Below, in pieces: positions 63,662 to 64,000 of a stretch of DNA of 64,000 bases. Numbering within the stretch: the first letter of the stretch is position 1; the number at the start of each line of letters is the position of its first letter. The DNA is from Sorex araneus (taxonomy: Eukaryota > Chordata > Mammalia > Eulipotyphla > Soricidae). Both the position numbers and the translations under genes were made by a program. The stretch lies in NCBI RefSeq assembly GCF_027595985.1, contig NC_073303.1, positions 19,724,770-19,788,769 on the forward strand, written 5' to 3'. The notes under the pieces were generated by a model. The model ran no database searches and was not told where the DNA came from. It saw only the letters and a program-made list of their open reading frames with translations.

Positions 63662-64000
63662 AAATCAACAGACAAATTGGAAATTGTTACTCAGTTCCAG
63701 CAACAGCTAATTATAAAGCGTAGCGGAGAGGCGGGGAGACAGTTTGAAGAGCTGGAGTGTGCCTTGTGTGCTCAAGGTCTGGCCGGCACTCCCCGGCATT
63801 GCGTGTCCTCTTGGTACCACTGGGTGGCGTCCTGCGGGGCCCCAGCACTAACACCAGGTCTCAGCGGGAGCATCACTTTGTGGACCTGGGTCCCCAGGGC
63901 TCAATATCACGGGAAGTGACCCTGACACCCTCTACCCTCAAACCCTAGTGCTACTGGGGAGGCTTCTATAAAAAATGGAACAGAAAAACTCTTTTATAAC
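63662..64000. other. Unassigned sequence at window end
   Basis: GC-rich at 63720-63940; no recognised gene or repeat. Confidence 0.3.

Overview
The window is nuclear DNA of a placental mammal, most probably a shrew (Soricidae, Sorex-like). The main evidence is a very abundant tRNA-derived SINE. Its head carries an A box (TAGCACAGCGG) and a B box (GGTTCGATTCC), and its body reads 'cagcatcccatatggtcc...', a form I associate from memory with Sorex. It recurs more than 50 times in both orientations. Ancient placental repeats (MER5A, MIR, old L1 3' ends) lie underneath. I found no intact protein-coding gene, no convincing exon and no RNA gene. The one recognisable gene sequence is a processed PSMA3 (proteasome alpha-3) pseudogene at 50.5-52.0 kb. 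Nearly all open reading frames are translations of repeats.

Four repeat families organise the window; the names are working labels. (1) SINE-A: tRNA head, about 165 bp, A-rich tail, flanked by target-site duplications (TSDs). (2) SINE-G: the same head on a different 3' body, with no A-tail; it ends in GTGACA/ACAGTG-type short repeats. (3) Young L1 3' ends (L1-sx), whose antisense form begins 'attgaatcaccgtgagat'. (4) Composite non-coding retroposons (CR). These have GC-rich, tandemly duplicated promoter-like 5' modules joined to an L1-like 3' end (antisense 'attgaatcaccatgtggaa') and several have clear TSDs. A further family (element C) carries 5' modules of about 400 bp and a tail of AAAAT repeats. 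LTRs of beta- and gammaretrovirus-like ERVs occur at 21, 53 and 62.6 kb, with a less certain LTR at 24 kb.

Layout: 0-3 kb holds a long SINE-G variant and a near-complete composite retroposon with two promoter monomers. 3-12.6 kb is a SINE mosaic. 13-24.8 kb has element C and L1-sx pieces, MER5A, LTRs and a triplicated hairpin. 25-31 kb is AT-rich, less repeat-dense DNA. 31-34.5 kb has nested composites, two insertions at one target site and pentanucleotide repeats. 36-37 kb is an old antisense L1. 42.1-42.9 kb has MIR pieces and a 44-bp minisatellite; 42.9-45.1 kb is repeat-poor. 47.9-52.6 kb is an old antisense L1 broken up by at least eight later insertions, including the PSMA3 pseudogene. 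52.6-53.9 kb holds a beta-ERV LTR with a Lys-tRNA primer site. 55.7-59.9 kb is again repeat-poor. 62.2-63.7 kb is another old L1 split by a gamma-ERV LTR.

There is no operon-like cooperation between genes here. The biology on view is the ecology of L1-type machinery and its parasites: SINEs, composites and a pseudogene, with nested insertions, reused target sites and a 5' inversion. Repeat boundaries are judged by eye against memory and against copies within the window, and are good to about 10-30 bp unless a TSD fixes them.
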